NCBI GenBank assembly: GCA_904419105.1
Contig: CAJFQR010000017.1
Span: 1-18,812, forward strand
DNA: 18,812 nt
Direction: 5' to 3'
DNA from: Candidatus Avimicrobium faecavium
GTDB taxonomy: Bacteria; Bacillota; Clostridia; Oscillospirales; Ruminococcaceae
Below, in pieces: positions 5,910 through 13,877 of the stretch (position 1 is the first letter of the stretch; each line of letters begins with the position of its first letter). The notes beneath the pieces were generated by a model that worked only from the letters and a program-made list of their open reading frames with translations, was not told the origin of the DNA and ran no database searches. The position numbers and the translations under genes were made by a program.

Positions 5910-7055
5910 ATGGCATTGAAGGAGATCTATCTGGACAACAGCGCCACCACGCGGGTGGACGATCGGGTGGTGGACTACATCGCCCGGGTGATGCGGGAGA
6001 GCTACGGCAACCCCTCCTCGCTGTACGACCTCGGGCTGAAAAGCCACCTGCTGCTCGAGGAGGCGAGGAAGGATGTGGCCGCCCTCATCGGCGGAAAGGG
6101 AGAGAACCTCTACTTCACCTCCGGCGGCACCGAGGCAAACAACTGGGCGGTGTTTGGGACTGCCCACGCCAAGCGCCGCCGGGGACGGCACATCGTCACC
6201 ACCGCCTTTGAGCACTCATCGGTGCTGGAGGCCTGCCGCCGGCTGGAGGGGGAGGGCTTCACCGTCACCTATGTGCGCCCGGATGAGCACGGCCGCATCA
6301 CCCCGGAGCAGATGCTCGCCGCCATCACCCCGGATACCATCCTGCTCAGCTTTATGCTGGTGAACAACGAGGTGGGCACCGTGATGGACTATGCCGCCAT
6401 CGCCGGCCCGGCCAAAAAGCTCGCCCCGGCCCTCACCGTCCACTGCGATGCGGTGCAGGCCTTCGGTAAGCTGCCGCTCAAGATCGAGCGCACCGATATC
6501 GACCTGCTGTCGGTCAGCGGCCACAAGATCCACGCCCCAAAGGGCATTGGCGCCCTCTATGTCAAAAAGGGCACCCGCATCGACCCGCTGATCGTCGGCG
6601 GCAGCCAGCAGGGCGGGCTGCGCCCCGGTACCGAGAGCCTGCCGCTGGCAGCGGGCATGGGCTACGCCGCCCGGCTGCGGGGCGAGAGCATCAAGGAGGA
6701 CTACCGCACCGTCTCCGCCCTGCACGCCTACGCCACCGAAAAGCTCTCGGCGCTGCCCGGCGTCACGGTGAACTCCCCGGAGAACGCCTTCCCCTACATC
6801 CTGAACATCTCGGTGGAGGGCCTGCGCAGCGAGACGCTGCTGCATCACCTGGAGGCCCACGGCATCTATGTCTCCAGCGCCAGCGCCTGCACCGGCGGCG
6901 CAGCCAGCCATGTGCTGGCCGCCATGGGGCTGCCGGCCGGGCGCATCGACTCGGCGCTGCGCATCAGCTTCGGCGGGGAGAACACCCCTGCCGACATCGA
7001 CGCCCTGACCGACGCCCTGGCCCTGGGCATCGCCACACTGGCCCGGGCCCGCTGA
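5910..7055 (+). CDS. Cysteine desulfurase, NifS/IscS family
   Basis: 381 residues, a PLP enzyme that takes sulfur from L-cysteine as an enzyme persulfide and passes it to acceptors. The PLP-binding Lys is K206 in SVSGHKIHAPKG. The ring-stacking His is H102 (FEHSS), the cofactor Asp/Gln are D180 and Q183 (HCDAVQAFGK), and RPGTE is at 238-242. The catalytic Cys is C327 in SSASACTGG, the group I/IscS-type loop. Start ATG 5910 follows AAGGAGAG, and the family begins with x-IYLDNSATT. thiI starts 48 bases after the stop. In Bacillus a NifS-like desulfurase next to thiI (NifZ) supplies ThiI directly, so this copy is more likely dedicated to tRNA thiolation than to Fe-S assembly; that is inference from context. 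Confidence 0.95.
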   Translation: MALKEIYLDNSATTRVDDRVVDYIARVMRESYGNPSSLYDLGLKSHLLLEEARKDVAALIGGKGENLYFTSGGTEANNWAVFGTAHAKRRRGRHIVTTAFEHSSVLEACRRLEGEGFTVTYVRPDEHGRITPEQMLAAITPDTILLSFMLVNNEVGTVMDYAAIAGPAKKLAPALTVHCDAVQAFGKLPLKIERTDIDLLSVSGHKIHAPKGIGALYVKKGTRIDPLIVGGSQQGGLRPGTESLPLAAGMGYAARLRGESIKEDYRTVSALHAYATEKLSALPGVTVNSPENAFPYILNISVEGLRSETLLHHLEAHGIYVSSASACTGGAASHVLAAMGLPAGRIDSALRISFGGENTPADIDALTDALALGIATLARAR

Positions 7056-7103
7056 GCTTTTTATCCGACCATTGCATCAAAAGTGAGGAACGAGTACACA
7101 GAT

Positions 7104-8282
7104 ATGAAAGAGATCATCCTGCTCAAAGCCGGGGAGATTGCCCTCAAAGGCCTCAACCGCAGCGTCTTTGAGGACCGCCTGGCCAAAAACTGCAAATTCC
7201 GCCTGAAGCATCTCGGCCGCTTCCAGATCACCCGGGCCCAGTCCACCATGTACTGTGAGCCGCTGGACGAGGACATCGACATCGACGAGGCGGTGGAGAC
7301 CCTCCAGACCGTCTTCGGCTTCTCGAAGATGAGCCGGGCCTGCGTGGTGGAAAAGGATATGGACGCCATCAAGGCGGCCGCCGCCGAATACCTGGAGCCG
7401 GTGCTCCGGGACTGCCGCACCTTCAAGGTGGAGGCCAAGCGCTCGGACAAGGCCTTCCCCCTCAAGTCCCCGGCGATCTGCGCCGAGGTCGGCGGCTACC
7501 TGCTCTCCCGGTTCCCCCACCTGCGGGTGGATGTCCATCAGCCGGATTTCACCGTCTATGTGGAGATCCGGGACAAAAACGCCTACATCCACGGCCCCCA
7601 GCTGGACGGCGCCGGCGGTATGCCGGTGGGCTCCAGCGGCCGGGCCATGCTGCTGATCTCCGGCGGCATCGACAGCCCGGTGGCCGGCCATATGATGGCC
7701 AAGCGGGGCCTGGAGCTGCAGGCGGTCCACTTTGCGGCGCCGCCCTACACCAGCGAGTACGCCAGGCAGAAGGTCATCACCCTCTGCCGGGAGGTGGGGC
7801 GCTACGCCGGGCGCATCAAGCTGCATGTGGTGGGCTTTACCCATGTGCAGGAGCAGATCCGGGACCTCTGCCCGGAGGAGTACTTCACCATCATCATGCG
7901 CCGCTATATGATGAAGATCGCCGAGCGCATCGCCCGGGAGGAGGGCTGCGGTGCGCTGGTCACCGGTGAGAGCGTGGCCCAGGTGGCCAGCCAGACCCTC
8001 TACGCGCTGGGCTGCACCGATGTGGCCGCCGAGCTGCCGGTGCTGCGTCCGGTGATCGGCATGGATAAAAACGAGATCATCGCCGTCGCCCGGCGCATCG
8101 GCACCTTTGAGACCTCGATCCTGCCCTATGAGGACTGCTGCACCGTCTTCACCCCCCGGCACCCCCGCACCCGCCCGAAGCTGCGGGAGGTGCTGCGCGC
8201 CGAGGAGCGCCTGGACGAGGAGGCCCTGCTGGCGGACGCCCTCTCGAAGGTGGAGAGCTTTTACACCTACCCGGAGGACTGA
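7104..8282 (+). CDS. thiI: tRNA 4-thiouridine synthase ThiI
   Basis: 392 residues. ThiI adenylates U8 of tRNA and replaces its oxygen with sulfur relayed from a cysteine desulfurase. The N-terminal ferredoxin-like region and THUMP domain fill about residues 1-165, starting KEIILLKAGEIALKGLNR. The PP-loop is SGGIDSP at 186-192. The C-terminal adenylation domain includes VTGESVAQVASQTL (286-299) and the conserved Cys pair in EDCCTVFTP (343-351), where the E. coli Cys344 equivalent sits. There is no rhodanese domain, as usual in Firmicutes. ATG 7104 is chosen by family alignment: the nearest ribosome-like site (GAGGA, 7085-7089) is somewhat far away, and an in-frame GTG at 7083 is a less likely start. 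Same transcription unit as the desulfurase. Confidence 0.95.
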   Translation: MKEIILLKAGEIALKGLNRSVFEDRLAKNCKFRLKHLGRFQITRAQSTMYCEPLDEDIDIDEAVETLQTVFGFSKMSRACVVEKDMDAIKAAAAEYLEPVLRDCRTFKVEAKRSDKAFPLKSPAICAEVGGYLLSRFPHLRVDVHQPDFTVYVEIRDKNAYIHGPQLDGAGGMPVGSSGRAMLLISGGIDSPVAGHMMAKRGLELQAVHFAAPPYTSEYARQKVITLCREVGRYAGRIKLHVVGFTHVQEQIRDLCPEEYFTIIMRRYMMKIAERIAREEGCGALVTGESVAQVASQTLYALGCTDVAAELPVLRPVIGMDKNEIIAVARRIGTFETSILPYEDCCTVFTPRHPRTRPKLREVLRAEERLDEEALLADALSKVESFYTYPED

Positions 8283-8371
8283 ACCCCTTTTCCCGGGAAA
8301 CATAAGCCAGATTTAAGGGGCGTATGGTAGGATAAGCCCGCCCCAGTATGACGACACAAGGAGGTGATGCC

Positions 8372-11017
8372 GTGGAAGCGGTACTGCTCGACCTGACCGG
8401 AAGCCTCTTCCTGGACGGAAAGACCCCGCTGGCCGCCGCGCTGCGCCGGGAGCTGGCCGCCGTCACCGGGATGGAGGTCACCGCCCTCTCGGCGGATCCC
8501 GCCGGAGAGGACTGCTACGACACCCTGGCCGACGCCCTGGACCGCTGCGCCGTGCTGGTCACCGTCGGCGACCTGGAGCGCCCGGACGGACTGCGCCGGC
8601 TGCTGAGCGACGGTCTCGGCCTGCAGGAGCGCGTAGACGCCGGCGCCCTGCCCGGCGCCCGGGCCTGGTGTGCAGCCCACCCGGAGGCGGATCTCGCCCC
8701 GGAGGAGCTGGCCGCCGTACCGGACATCGCCGAGGTGTTCCCGACGCAGGGACTCGCCGGTTTCGGCATGAAGAGCCGGGAGCAGGCCATCCTCTGCCTG
8801 CCCGGTGACCCGGAGGATTTCCTGCCGCTGCTGATGCGGGACGGCTACCCCTTCCTGGCGGCCTTCTGCCGGCGCCCGCTGGAGGCCCTCACCCTCTCCG
8901 CTGCCGGCACCGACCCGAAGAGCCTCTACGATGCGATGGATGCCGAGGAACTGCCGCTGGAGGCGGAGTACAATGTGCTGCGCTACGGCGGCGGGCAGCA
9001 GCTGCGGCTGCTGGCGCCGGACCGGGGGCTGCTCTACCGGGCGGCGGAGGCCGCCGAACGGGCCCTCTCCCAGGCGGAACCCGCGGCAGAGCCGGAACCG
9101 GCTGCCCCGCTGCCTCCGGATCGCCGCTTCCCGGTGAAGCTCGCCGCAGCGCTGGCGGTGCTGGCGCTGGCGGGCGTTCTGGCCGGCTGGCTGCTGCTCG
9201 GCCGGGATGGGGAGGAGCCCTCCTCCGGGGAGAGCAGCGAGAGCCTCTCCTCCTCCGAGGAGAGCTCCTCGGAGGAGAGTTCCTCTTCTGAGGAGGAGAG
9301 CTCCACCTACCCGAACGGTATGCCCGGGGACTATCTCCCGGAGTTTGAGGACCTCTACTCCCAGAACGAGGATGTGGTCGGCTATCTGGCCATCGACGGC
9401 ACCGACTTTGCCTATCCGGTGGTGCAGTACACCGACAACGACTACTACCTCCATCGCGGCTTTGACGGCGAGGAGAACGAGAGCGGCACCCCCTTTGTGG
9501 ACTACCGCACCAACCTGCGCACCACCCAGAACACCATCGTCTACGGCCACAATATGCGCACCGGCACCATGTTCGAGCTGCTGCTCCAGTACCGGGACCT
9601 GAACTTCTACCGGCAGCACCCGGTGCTGGAATTCGACACCGTCTACGAGCCCGGCGAGTACAAGGTGTTCGGGATGTTCATCGCCAACACCCGGGAGGAA
9701 GACGGCCCGATCTTCGACTACTTGAACTTCCTCGACGGCACCGAGGAGACCTTTATGGAGTATGTGGAGAATGTCCAGGTGCGGTCGCTGATCGATACCG
9801 GCGTGGATGTCCAGCCCGGGGACCGGCTGCTGACCCTCTCCACCTGCAGCTATGAGTTCACCGATGCCCGGTTCGTCGTCGTCGCCCGGAAGGTCCGGGA
9901 CGGCGAGGATCCGGAGGTGGACACCGACCAGGCGGTGAAGGCCGATGACCCGCTGATGCCCCGCATCTGGTACGAGCTCTACGGCGGCAACAACCCCTAT
10001 GAGACCGAGAGCAGCTCCTCCAGCGAGAGTTCGAGCGAGGCTTCTTCCAGCGAGGTATCCTCCAGCGAGCCCAGCTCCAGTGAATCCAGCTCCAGCGAGG
10101 AGTCCTCCAGTGAGGTGAGCTCCTCCAGCCGCCCGAGCTCCAGCCGGGACGACAGCGAGGACGGCGACCACGAGATCGACGACGACCTCGCCGACGAGAC
10201 GCTGGCGGTGACCAGCGGCGGGCGGCTGGTGCGGATGAACGCCTATGACCTGATCTCCGAGATCGTCGAGAGCGAGACCCGGGGCTCGCTGAACCCTGAG
10301 GCCATCAAGGCCCAGGTGGTGGCCACCTACACCTATGTCAAGTACAACAACGAGATCGGCAGCTACCCGGCGGTGAACCTGCGCTCCAGCGTCAGCCAGG
10401 AGGTGCAGGACGCGGTGGATGCGGTGTTCGGCTACGCCATGTTCTACGACGGCGATTTCATCAATGCCGTCTATCACTCGGTCAGCTGCGGGGAAACCGC
10501 CAGCGCCGAGAGCGTCTGGGGCACCGACCTGCCCTACCTGCAGCCGGTGGAGAGCGAGTACGATGAGCTCTCCCCCTACTATGAGGGCAGCTACCGCATC
10601 GATGCTGAGGACTTTGCCGACGCGGTGGAGGACACCTACGGCATCGACCTCTATGACTACAGCGACGACCCGGACGACTGGATCGAAATCGACTACGATC
10701 ACATGGCCAGCGGGGACTATGTGGGCCGGGTCTACCTCGGCGGCGAACGCAAGAGCCAGGGCGGCGAGGTGAGCAGAGGCAAGGAGATCACCGGGCGCAA
10801 CATCCGGGAGCAGCTGCTGGACTACAACCTGCGCTCCACCTGCTTTGAGGTGCGCTACAACGAGCGAAACGACGAGTTTGTCTTTGAGACCCGGGGCTAC
10901 GGCCACGGCGTCGGCATGAGCCAGTGGGGTGCCAACTATCTGGCGGAGCACGACGGCTGCACCTGGCGGGAGATCCTTGAGCACTACTACACCGATATCA
11001 GCATCCGCATGGCGTGA
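8372..11017 (+). CDS. Composite protein: CinA/MoCF-like domain, membrane helix, class B sortase, SpoIID/LytB domain
   Basis: 881 residues. The GTG start at 8372 is preferred over an in-frame ATG at 8348 because AAGGAGGTGA ends about 6 bases before it. Residues 1-165 resemble the MoCF fold of CinA: start LLDLTGSLFLDGKTPLAAAL, middle ALDRCAVLVTVGDLERPDGL, end FGMKSREQAILCLPGDPEDF. The nucleotide-site GGLGPT motif has decayed to GDLERP, so catalysis is unlikely. A single membrane helix lies at about 256-277, then a Ser/Glu stalk (284-311). The class B sortase domain (about 312-510) has His393 in YGHNM, Cys492 in LSTCSY and Arg500. A second Ser stalk covers 545-592. The SpoIID/LytB domain (about 610-881) has the family's catalytic Glu at E643 (NPEAIKAQ), YHSVSCGE at 701-708 and the signature GYGHGVGMSQWGA (842-854). 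The predicted topology is N-terminus inside, both enzymes outside. The sortase and SpoIID calls are firm; the CinA-like call is remote. Confidence 0.88.
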   Translation: MEAVLLDLTGSLFLDGKTPLAAALRRELAAVTGMEVTALSADPAGEDCYDTLADALDRCAVLVTVGDLERPDGLRRLLSDGLGLQERVDAGALPGARAWCAAHPEADLAPEELAAVPDIAEVFPTQGLAGFGMKSREQAILCLPGDPEDFLPLLMRDGYPFLAAFCRRPLEALTLSAAGTDPKSLYDAMDAEELPLEAEYNVLRYGGGQQLRLLAPDRGLLYRAAEAAERALSQAEPAAEPEPAAPLPPDRRFPVKLAAALAVLALAGVLAGWLLLGRDGEEPSSGESSESLSSSEESSSEESSSSEEESSTYPNGMPGDYLPEFEDLYSQNEDVVGYLAIDGTDFAYPVVQYTDNDYYLHRGFDGEENESGTPFVDYRTNLRTTQNTIVYGHNMRTGTMFELLLQYRDLNFYRQHPVLEFDTVYEPGEYKVFGMFIANTREEDGPIFDYLNFLDGTEETFMEYVENVQVRSLIDTGVDVQPGDRLLTLSTCSYEFTDARFVVVARKVRDGEDPEVDTDQAVKADDPLMPRIWYELYGGNNPYETESSSSSESSSEASSSEVSSSEPSSSESSSSEESSSEVSSSSRPSSSRDDSEDGDHEIDDDLADETLAVTSGGRLVRMNAYDLISEIVESETRGSLNPEAIKAQVVATYTYVKYNNEIGSYPAVNLRSSVSQEVQDAVDAVFGYAMFYDGDFINAVYHSVSCGETASAESVWGTDLPYLQPVESEYDELSPYYEGSYRIDAEDFADAVEDTYGIDLYDYSDDPDDWIEIDYDHMASGDYVGRVYLGGERKSQGGEVSRGKEITGRNIREQLLDYNLRSTCFEVRYNERNDEFVFETRGYGHGVGMSQWGANYLAEHDGCTWREILEHYYTDISIRMA
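9221..9304 (+). repeat. Ser/Glu low-complexity linker coding repeat (first stalk)
   Basis: Codes for residues 284-311 of the composite protein, built from SSEE, SSSEE and similar units between the membrane helix and the sortase domain. Probably an extended cell-wall-spanning stalk. TCC, AGC and TCG serine codons are mixed, so this is not a recent perfect DNA duplication. Confidence 0.85.
10004..10147 (+). repeat. Ser-rich low-complexity linker coding repeat (second stalk)
   Basis: Codes for residues 545-592 of the composite protein, with about ten SSSE-like units between the sortase and SpoIID domains. The DNA shows recurring TCCAGCGAG-type words. Confidence 0.85.
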
Positions 11018-11040
11018 TAAAACATTCCCCGTGCGGCGGG

Positions 11041-11066
11041 AAAAAGGGGCCGGCCGGCCCCTTTTT
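11041..11066 (+). terminator. Strong intrinsic terminator after the composite gene
   Basis: AAAAAGGGGCC (11041-11051) pairs perfectly with GGCCCCTTTTT (11056-11066) around a GGCC loop. It ends only 28 bases before the mutY start codon. Confidence 0.9.
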
Positions 11067-11093
11067 TACTGCCTGCCGGAAAGGAGAAAACCG

Positions 11094-12158
11094 ATGCACA
11101 CCCCCGATTTTTCCCGGCTGGAACGGCTCCCGGAGCCGCTGCTGGCCTGGTACGATACCCACCGCCGCCACCTCCCCTGGCGGGAGGACCCTGCCCCTTA
11201 CCATGTGTGGCTCTCGGAGATCATGCTCCAGCAGACCCGGGTGGAGGCGGCGCTGCCCTATTACGAGCGTTTTCTCCGGGAGGTGCCGGATATCCCGTCG
11301 TTGGCGGCGCTGCCGGAGGAGCGGCTGCTCAAGCTCTGGGAGGGGTTGGGCTATTACAGCCGGGCCCGCAACCTCCAAAAGGCGGCACAGCTCCTGGTCG
11401 AGCGGTATGGCGGTGCCCTCCCGGCGGACTATGACGCCGTCCGGGCGCTGCCCGGCGTCGGCGACTACACCGCCGGGGCCATCTGCTCCATCGCCTTTGG
11501 CCTGCCCACCCCGGCGGTGGACGGCAATGTGGTGCGGGTGGTGAGCCGCCTTGCCGGCGACGAGGGGGACAGCACCCGCCCGGCGGTGCGCCGGGACTAC
11601 CGGGAGCGTCTGGCGGCCCTCTATCCCGCCGGCCGGGCCGGGGACTTCACCCAGGCGCTGATGGAGCTCGGCGCCCTGCTCTGCCTGCCGAACGGCCGCC
11701 CCCGCTGCGGGGACTGCCCGGCGGCGGCCTTCTGCGCCGGCTGCGCTTCCGGGCACCCGGAGGCCCTCCCGGTCAAGCCCCCGAAAAAGCCCCGCCGGCA
11801 GGAGCGGCGACGGATCTGGCTGCTCCTTTCCCCGGCAGGGGTGCTGCTCCGCCGCCGTCCGGCCCGAGGGCTGCTGGCCGGCCTGTGGGAGCTCCCCGGC
11901 GGCCCGCCGGAGGCCCCGTTCCCGCTGCCGGAGCTGGAACCCGCCGGCTGGATCCCGGCCGGGGAGGGGCGGCACATCTTCAGTCATGTGGAGTGGCAGA
12001 TGGAGGCCGTCCTCGGCACATTGGAGGACGCTCCGCCGCTGCCCGCGGGCTGGCGCTGGGCGGACCGGGCGGCACTGGATGGAGAGGTGGCGCTGCCCAG
12101 CGCCTTCGCCCCGTTCCGGGAGCGGGTGCATTCCGAGCTTGCCGCCCGCGGCCTGTAA
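11094..12158 (+). CDS. mutY: A/G-specific adenine glycosylase MutY
   Basis: 354 residues. MutY removes adenine mispaired with 8-oxoguanine. The catalytic Glu is E42 in LSEIMLQQTRVE (40-51). The helix-hairpin-helix LPGVGDYTAGAI (119-130) and catalytic Asp D143 in AVDGNVVRV follow. The iron-sulfur ligands are C197, C205, C208 and C214; the first spacing is seven residues rather than the six of E. coli MutY. The C-terminal 130 residues form a NUDIX-like 8-oxoG-recognition domain (GLLAGLWELPGG, then FSHVEWQ). ATG at 11094 is preceded by AAGGAG. No promoter could be fitted between the upstream terminator and this start, so expression may depend on readthrough or on a promoter inside the preceding gene. 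Confidence 0.95.
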   Translation: MHTPDFSRLERLPEPLLAWYDTHRRHLPWREDPAPYHVWLSEIMLQQTRVEAALPYYERFLREVPDIPSLAALPEERLLKLWEGLGYYSRARNLQKAAQLLVERYGGALPADYDAVRALPGVGDYTAGAICSIAFGLPTPAVDGNVVRVVSRLAGDEGDSTRPAVRRDYRERLAALYPAGRAGDFTQALMELGALLCLPNGRPRCGDCPAAAFCAGCASGHPEALPVKPPKKPRRQERRRIWLLLSPAGVLLRRRPARGLLAGLWELPGGPPEAPFPLPELEPAGWIPAGEGRHIFSHVEWQMEAVLGTLEDAPPLPAGWRWADRAALDGEVALPSAFAPFRERVHSELAARGL

Positions 12159-12174
12159 AAAAGATCATACGGAA

Positions 12175-12204
12175 AAAAGGCGGGGCCCTGCGGCCTCGCC
12201 TTTT
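12175..12204. terminator. Bidirectional intrinsic terminator between convergent genes
   Basis: AAAAGGCGGGGCC (12175-12187) pairs with GGCCTCGCCTTTT (12192-12204), with one G-T wobble and a CTGC loop, between the ends of mutY and the minus-strand glycosyltransferase gene. Confidence 0.85.
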
Positions 12205-12219
12205 GCATCTCGGTATGGG

Positions 12220-13539
12220 TCAGAAGCGGGTCAGCTCCTGGTTGTTTACCCGTCCGTCCAGACGGGCGCGCAGCTTTTCGCTGCTCATGGCGGTGTGCTT
12301 GATCGGCCGCCATTCCACCTTGGTCACCAGCGCCACCAGGGCGATGGGCACATAGGTGAACTGGAACAGCGGGAAGGTGAAGGTGTAGAGGATCTTCTGC
12401 CAGGCAGCGGCCCGGATCTTGCGCCATTCGGTGATGGTGGTGGCCAGCCCGAAGGTGAACAGGCTGATGTAGAACATCACCCCGGCGGAGAGCAGCGCGC
12501 CGGTGGCCTCGTGGAACACCCGGCGGGCGATGTAGTCCGGCTCGGTGAAGGCGGTGACGAGCAGGATCAGGTTCATCGCGATCATCATCAGCGTCAGCAG
12601 CATGCCCGGCGCCACCGTCATCAGCATGTCGTAGCAGGAGAACTTGTTGGCCCGGTTGGTAAAGCACCCCTTCACCAGATCCAGCCCGTACTTGAAGTCC
12701 ACCTGGTAAAAACCCTTGGACCAGCGCAGCCGCTGATCCCAGCTCTGCCGGAAGGTGGTGGGCTGCTCGTCGTAGAGGATTGCCGTCTCGCAGTAGCCGA
12801 TGCGCTGGCCCTTGAGGGCGCAGTTGGCGGAGAACTCGATGTCCTCGGTGAGCAGGTGGTAGGGCCAGCCGCCGTTCTCCTTCACCACCCCGGCGGAGAT
12901 CAGGAAGCCTGTCCCCGAGATGGCGCAGTTGGTGCCCAGCAGCATCCGCGGGAAGTTGAGGAACCGGGTCTCCCGCATGAACCACAGCCCGTAACCGGCG
13001 CTGATCCAGTTGTCGGCAAAGTTCTTCGAGTTGCGGTAGCTGGTCAGGGCGGCGTAGTCGCCGGTGTCAAAGACCTTGTTCATCTCGGCGACGAAGTTCT
13101 CGTCGACGATGTTGTCCGCGTCAAAGACGAAGAAGCCGTCGTACCCGCTCTCGCCCACATCGGCCCGCAGCTCGTGCAGCAGGTACCCCAGGGCGAAGCC
13201 CTTGCCCTTGCGGACCTGGTCGAACCGCTCGTAGACGATGGCTCCGGCCTCCCGGGCGGCGTCGGCGGTGCGGTCGGTGCAGTTGTCCGCCACCACATAG
13301 ATGTCCAGCTTGTCCTTCGGGTAGTTCTGGGCCTTGAGGCTGGCGATCAGCTCGCCGATGACCTCCTCCTCGTTTCGGGCAGAGATCATTACCGCGTACC
13401 GGTGCTCCTGCCCGGCGATGAAGATCCAGGGCTTTTTCAGACTGATGATGCCGTACATCAGGTAGACGAGCTGATAGAAATAGGCCGCGCTGATGGTCAG
13501 CGCCAGCAGGAAGTTGAAATAGGTCACAAATTCGAGCAT
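12220..13539 (-). CDS. Membrane glycosyltransferase, family 2 (BcsA/hyaluronan-synthase-like)
   Basis: 439 residues. One N-terminal membrane helix (about 8-32), a cytoplasmic GT-A catalytic domain, then about three to four C-terminal helices (roughly 305-330, 345-367, 385-405). Catalytic landmarks are MISARNEEEVIGELIASL (51-68), VADNCTDRT (83-91), the DXD metal site FDADN (139-143), TED at 231-233 with the general base, and the acceptor-site Q-x-x-RW at 269-273 followed by SKG. The TED and QxxRW set is typical of processive GT2 synthases that extrude a polysaccharide, but sugar and product cannot be read from sequence. Start ATG 13537-13539 follows GGAGGATC; an upstream in-frame ATG 20 codons earlier is not needed. 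The gene has a perfect SigA promoter of its own, so it can be expressed apart from the rest of the cluster. Confidence 0.9.
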   Translation of the reverse strand: MLEFVTYFNFLLALTISAAYFYQLVYLMYGIISLKKPWIFIAGQEHRYAVMISARNEEEVIGELIASLKAQNYPKDKLDIYVVADNCTDRTADAAREAGAIVYERFDQVRKGKGFALGYLLHELRADVGESGYDGFFVFDADNIVDENFVAEMNKVFDTGDYAALTSYRNSKNFADNWISAGYGLWFMRETRFLNFPRMLLGTNCAISGTGFLISAGVVKENGGWPYHLLTEDIEFSANCALKGQRIGYCETAILYDEQPTTFRQSWDQRLRWSKGFYQVDFKYGLDLVKGCFTNRANKFSCYDMLMTVAPGMLLTLMMIAMNLILLVTAFTEPDYIARRVFHEATGALLSAGVMFYISLFTFGLATTITEWRKIRAAAWQKILYTFTFPLFQFTYVPIALVALVTKVEWRPIKHTAMSSEKLRARLDGRVNNQELTRF

Positions 13540-13617
13540 TGTCGATCCTCCATACCAGGCGGCCGCAGCCGCACGCTCTCGTGTCGGTAGTTGGGACAAG
13601 AAGTTTTATCTCTCCAC

Positions 13618-13646
13618 ATTATAGTGACAGCACCGCCGAATGTCAA
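13618..13646 (-). promoter_or_regulatory. Perfect-consensus SigA promoter of the glycosyltransferase gene
   Basis: On the minus strand, TTGACA (13641-13646), 17 bases, TATAAT (13618-13623). The -35 lies in CGGGGTTTGACATT, identical over 14 bases to the -35 region at 4651-4664. The leader before the start codon is about 70 bases. Confidence 0.9.
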
Positions 13647-13659
13647 ACCCCGGCAGCCC

Positions 13660-13877
13660 TGCCTTTTCGGGTTAATTTTGGGGGATATTCAGGTAAAATC
13701 CGTATGAACTTGGAAGAGATCCCCAGAAATTGCCGCAAAACCGGGCAAAATCACCGGGAAGGGCCGGGGGAATTTTGTGAAACACTGATAAGAAAGGGGG
13801 AAGCTCCGGCAAAATTGTAAATTTTTTATTTCCGTGCGTTTTTGCAAAAACAGGCCGTGCTTTTTGTGTACAATGTA
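13660..13877. other. A/T-rich intergenic stretch, no gene recognised
   Basis: About 220 bases between the glycosyltransferase promoter and the stop of the beta-repeat gene, visibly richer in A/T than any other part of the window beyond the first 85 bases. It has short repeated words (CCGG-CAAAAT type at about 13740-13765 and 13808-13820), a GTTTTTGCAAAAAC palindrome and GTACAATGTAC at the end. A 38-codon frame at 13704-13820 has no ribosome site. No clear T-tailed terminator for the minus-strand gene was found. Confidence 0.5.

Noticed and set aside
10004..10147. Repeated words resembling a short CRISPR or tandem-repeat array
   Set aside because: The repeats are in-frame Ser/Glu codons of a protein stalk with mixed codon use and no spacer structure.
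8267..10984. 905-codon minus-strand open frame opposite the composite gene
   Set aside because: Val/Gly/His/Gln-rich shadow; the plus-strand product has intact sortase and SpoIID active sites.
11986..13590. 534-codon plus-strand open frame opposite the glycosyltransferase
   Set aside because: Antisense shadow; the minus-strand protein has DXD, TED and QxxRW motifs and a consensus promoter.
13704..13820. 38-codon open frame in the A/T-rich island
   Set aside because: No ribosome site and no promoter, and the composition of the product is unremarkable.
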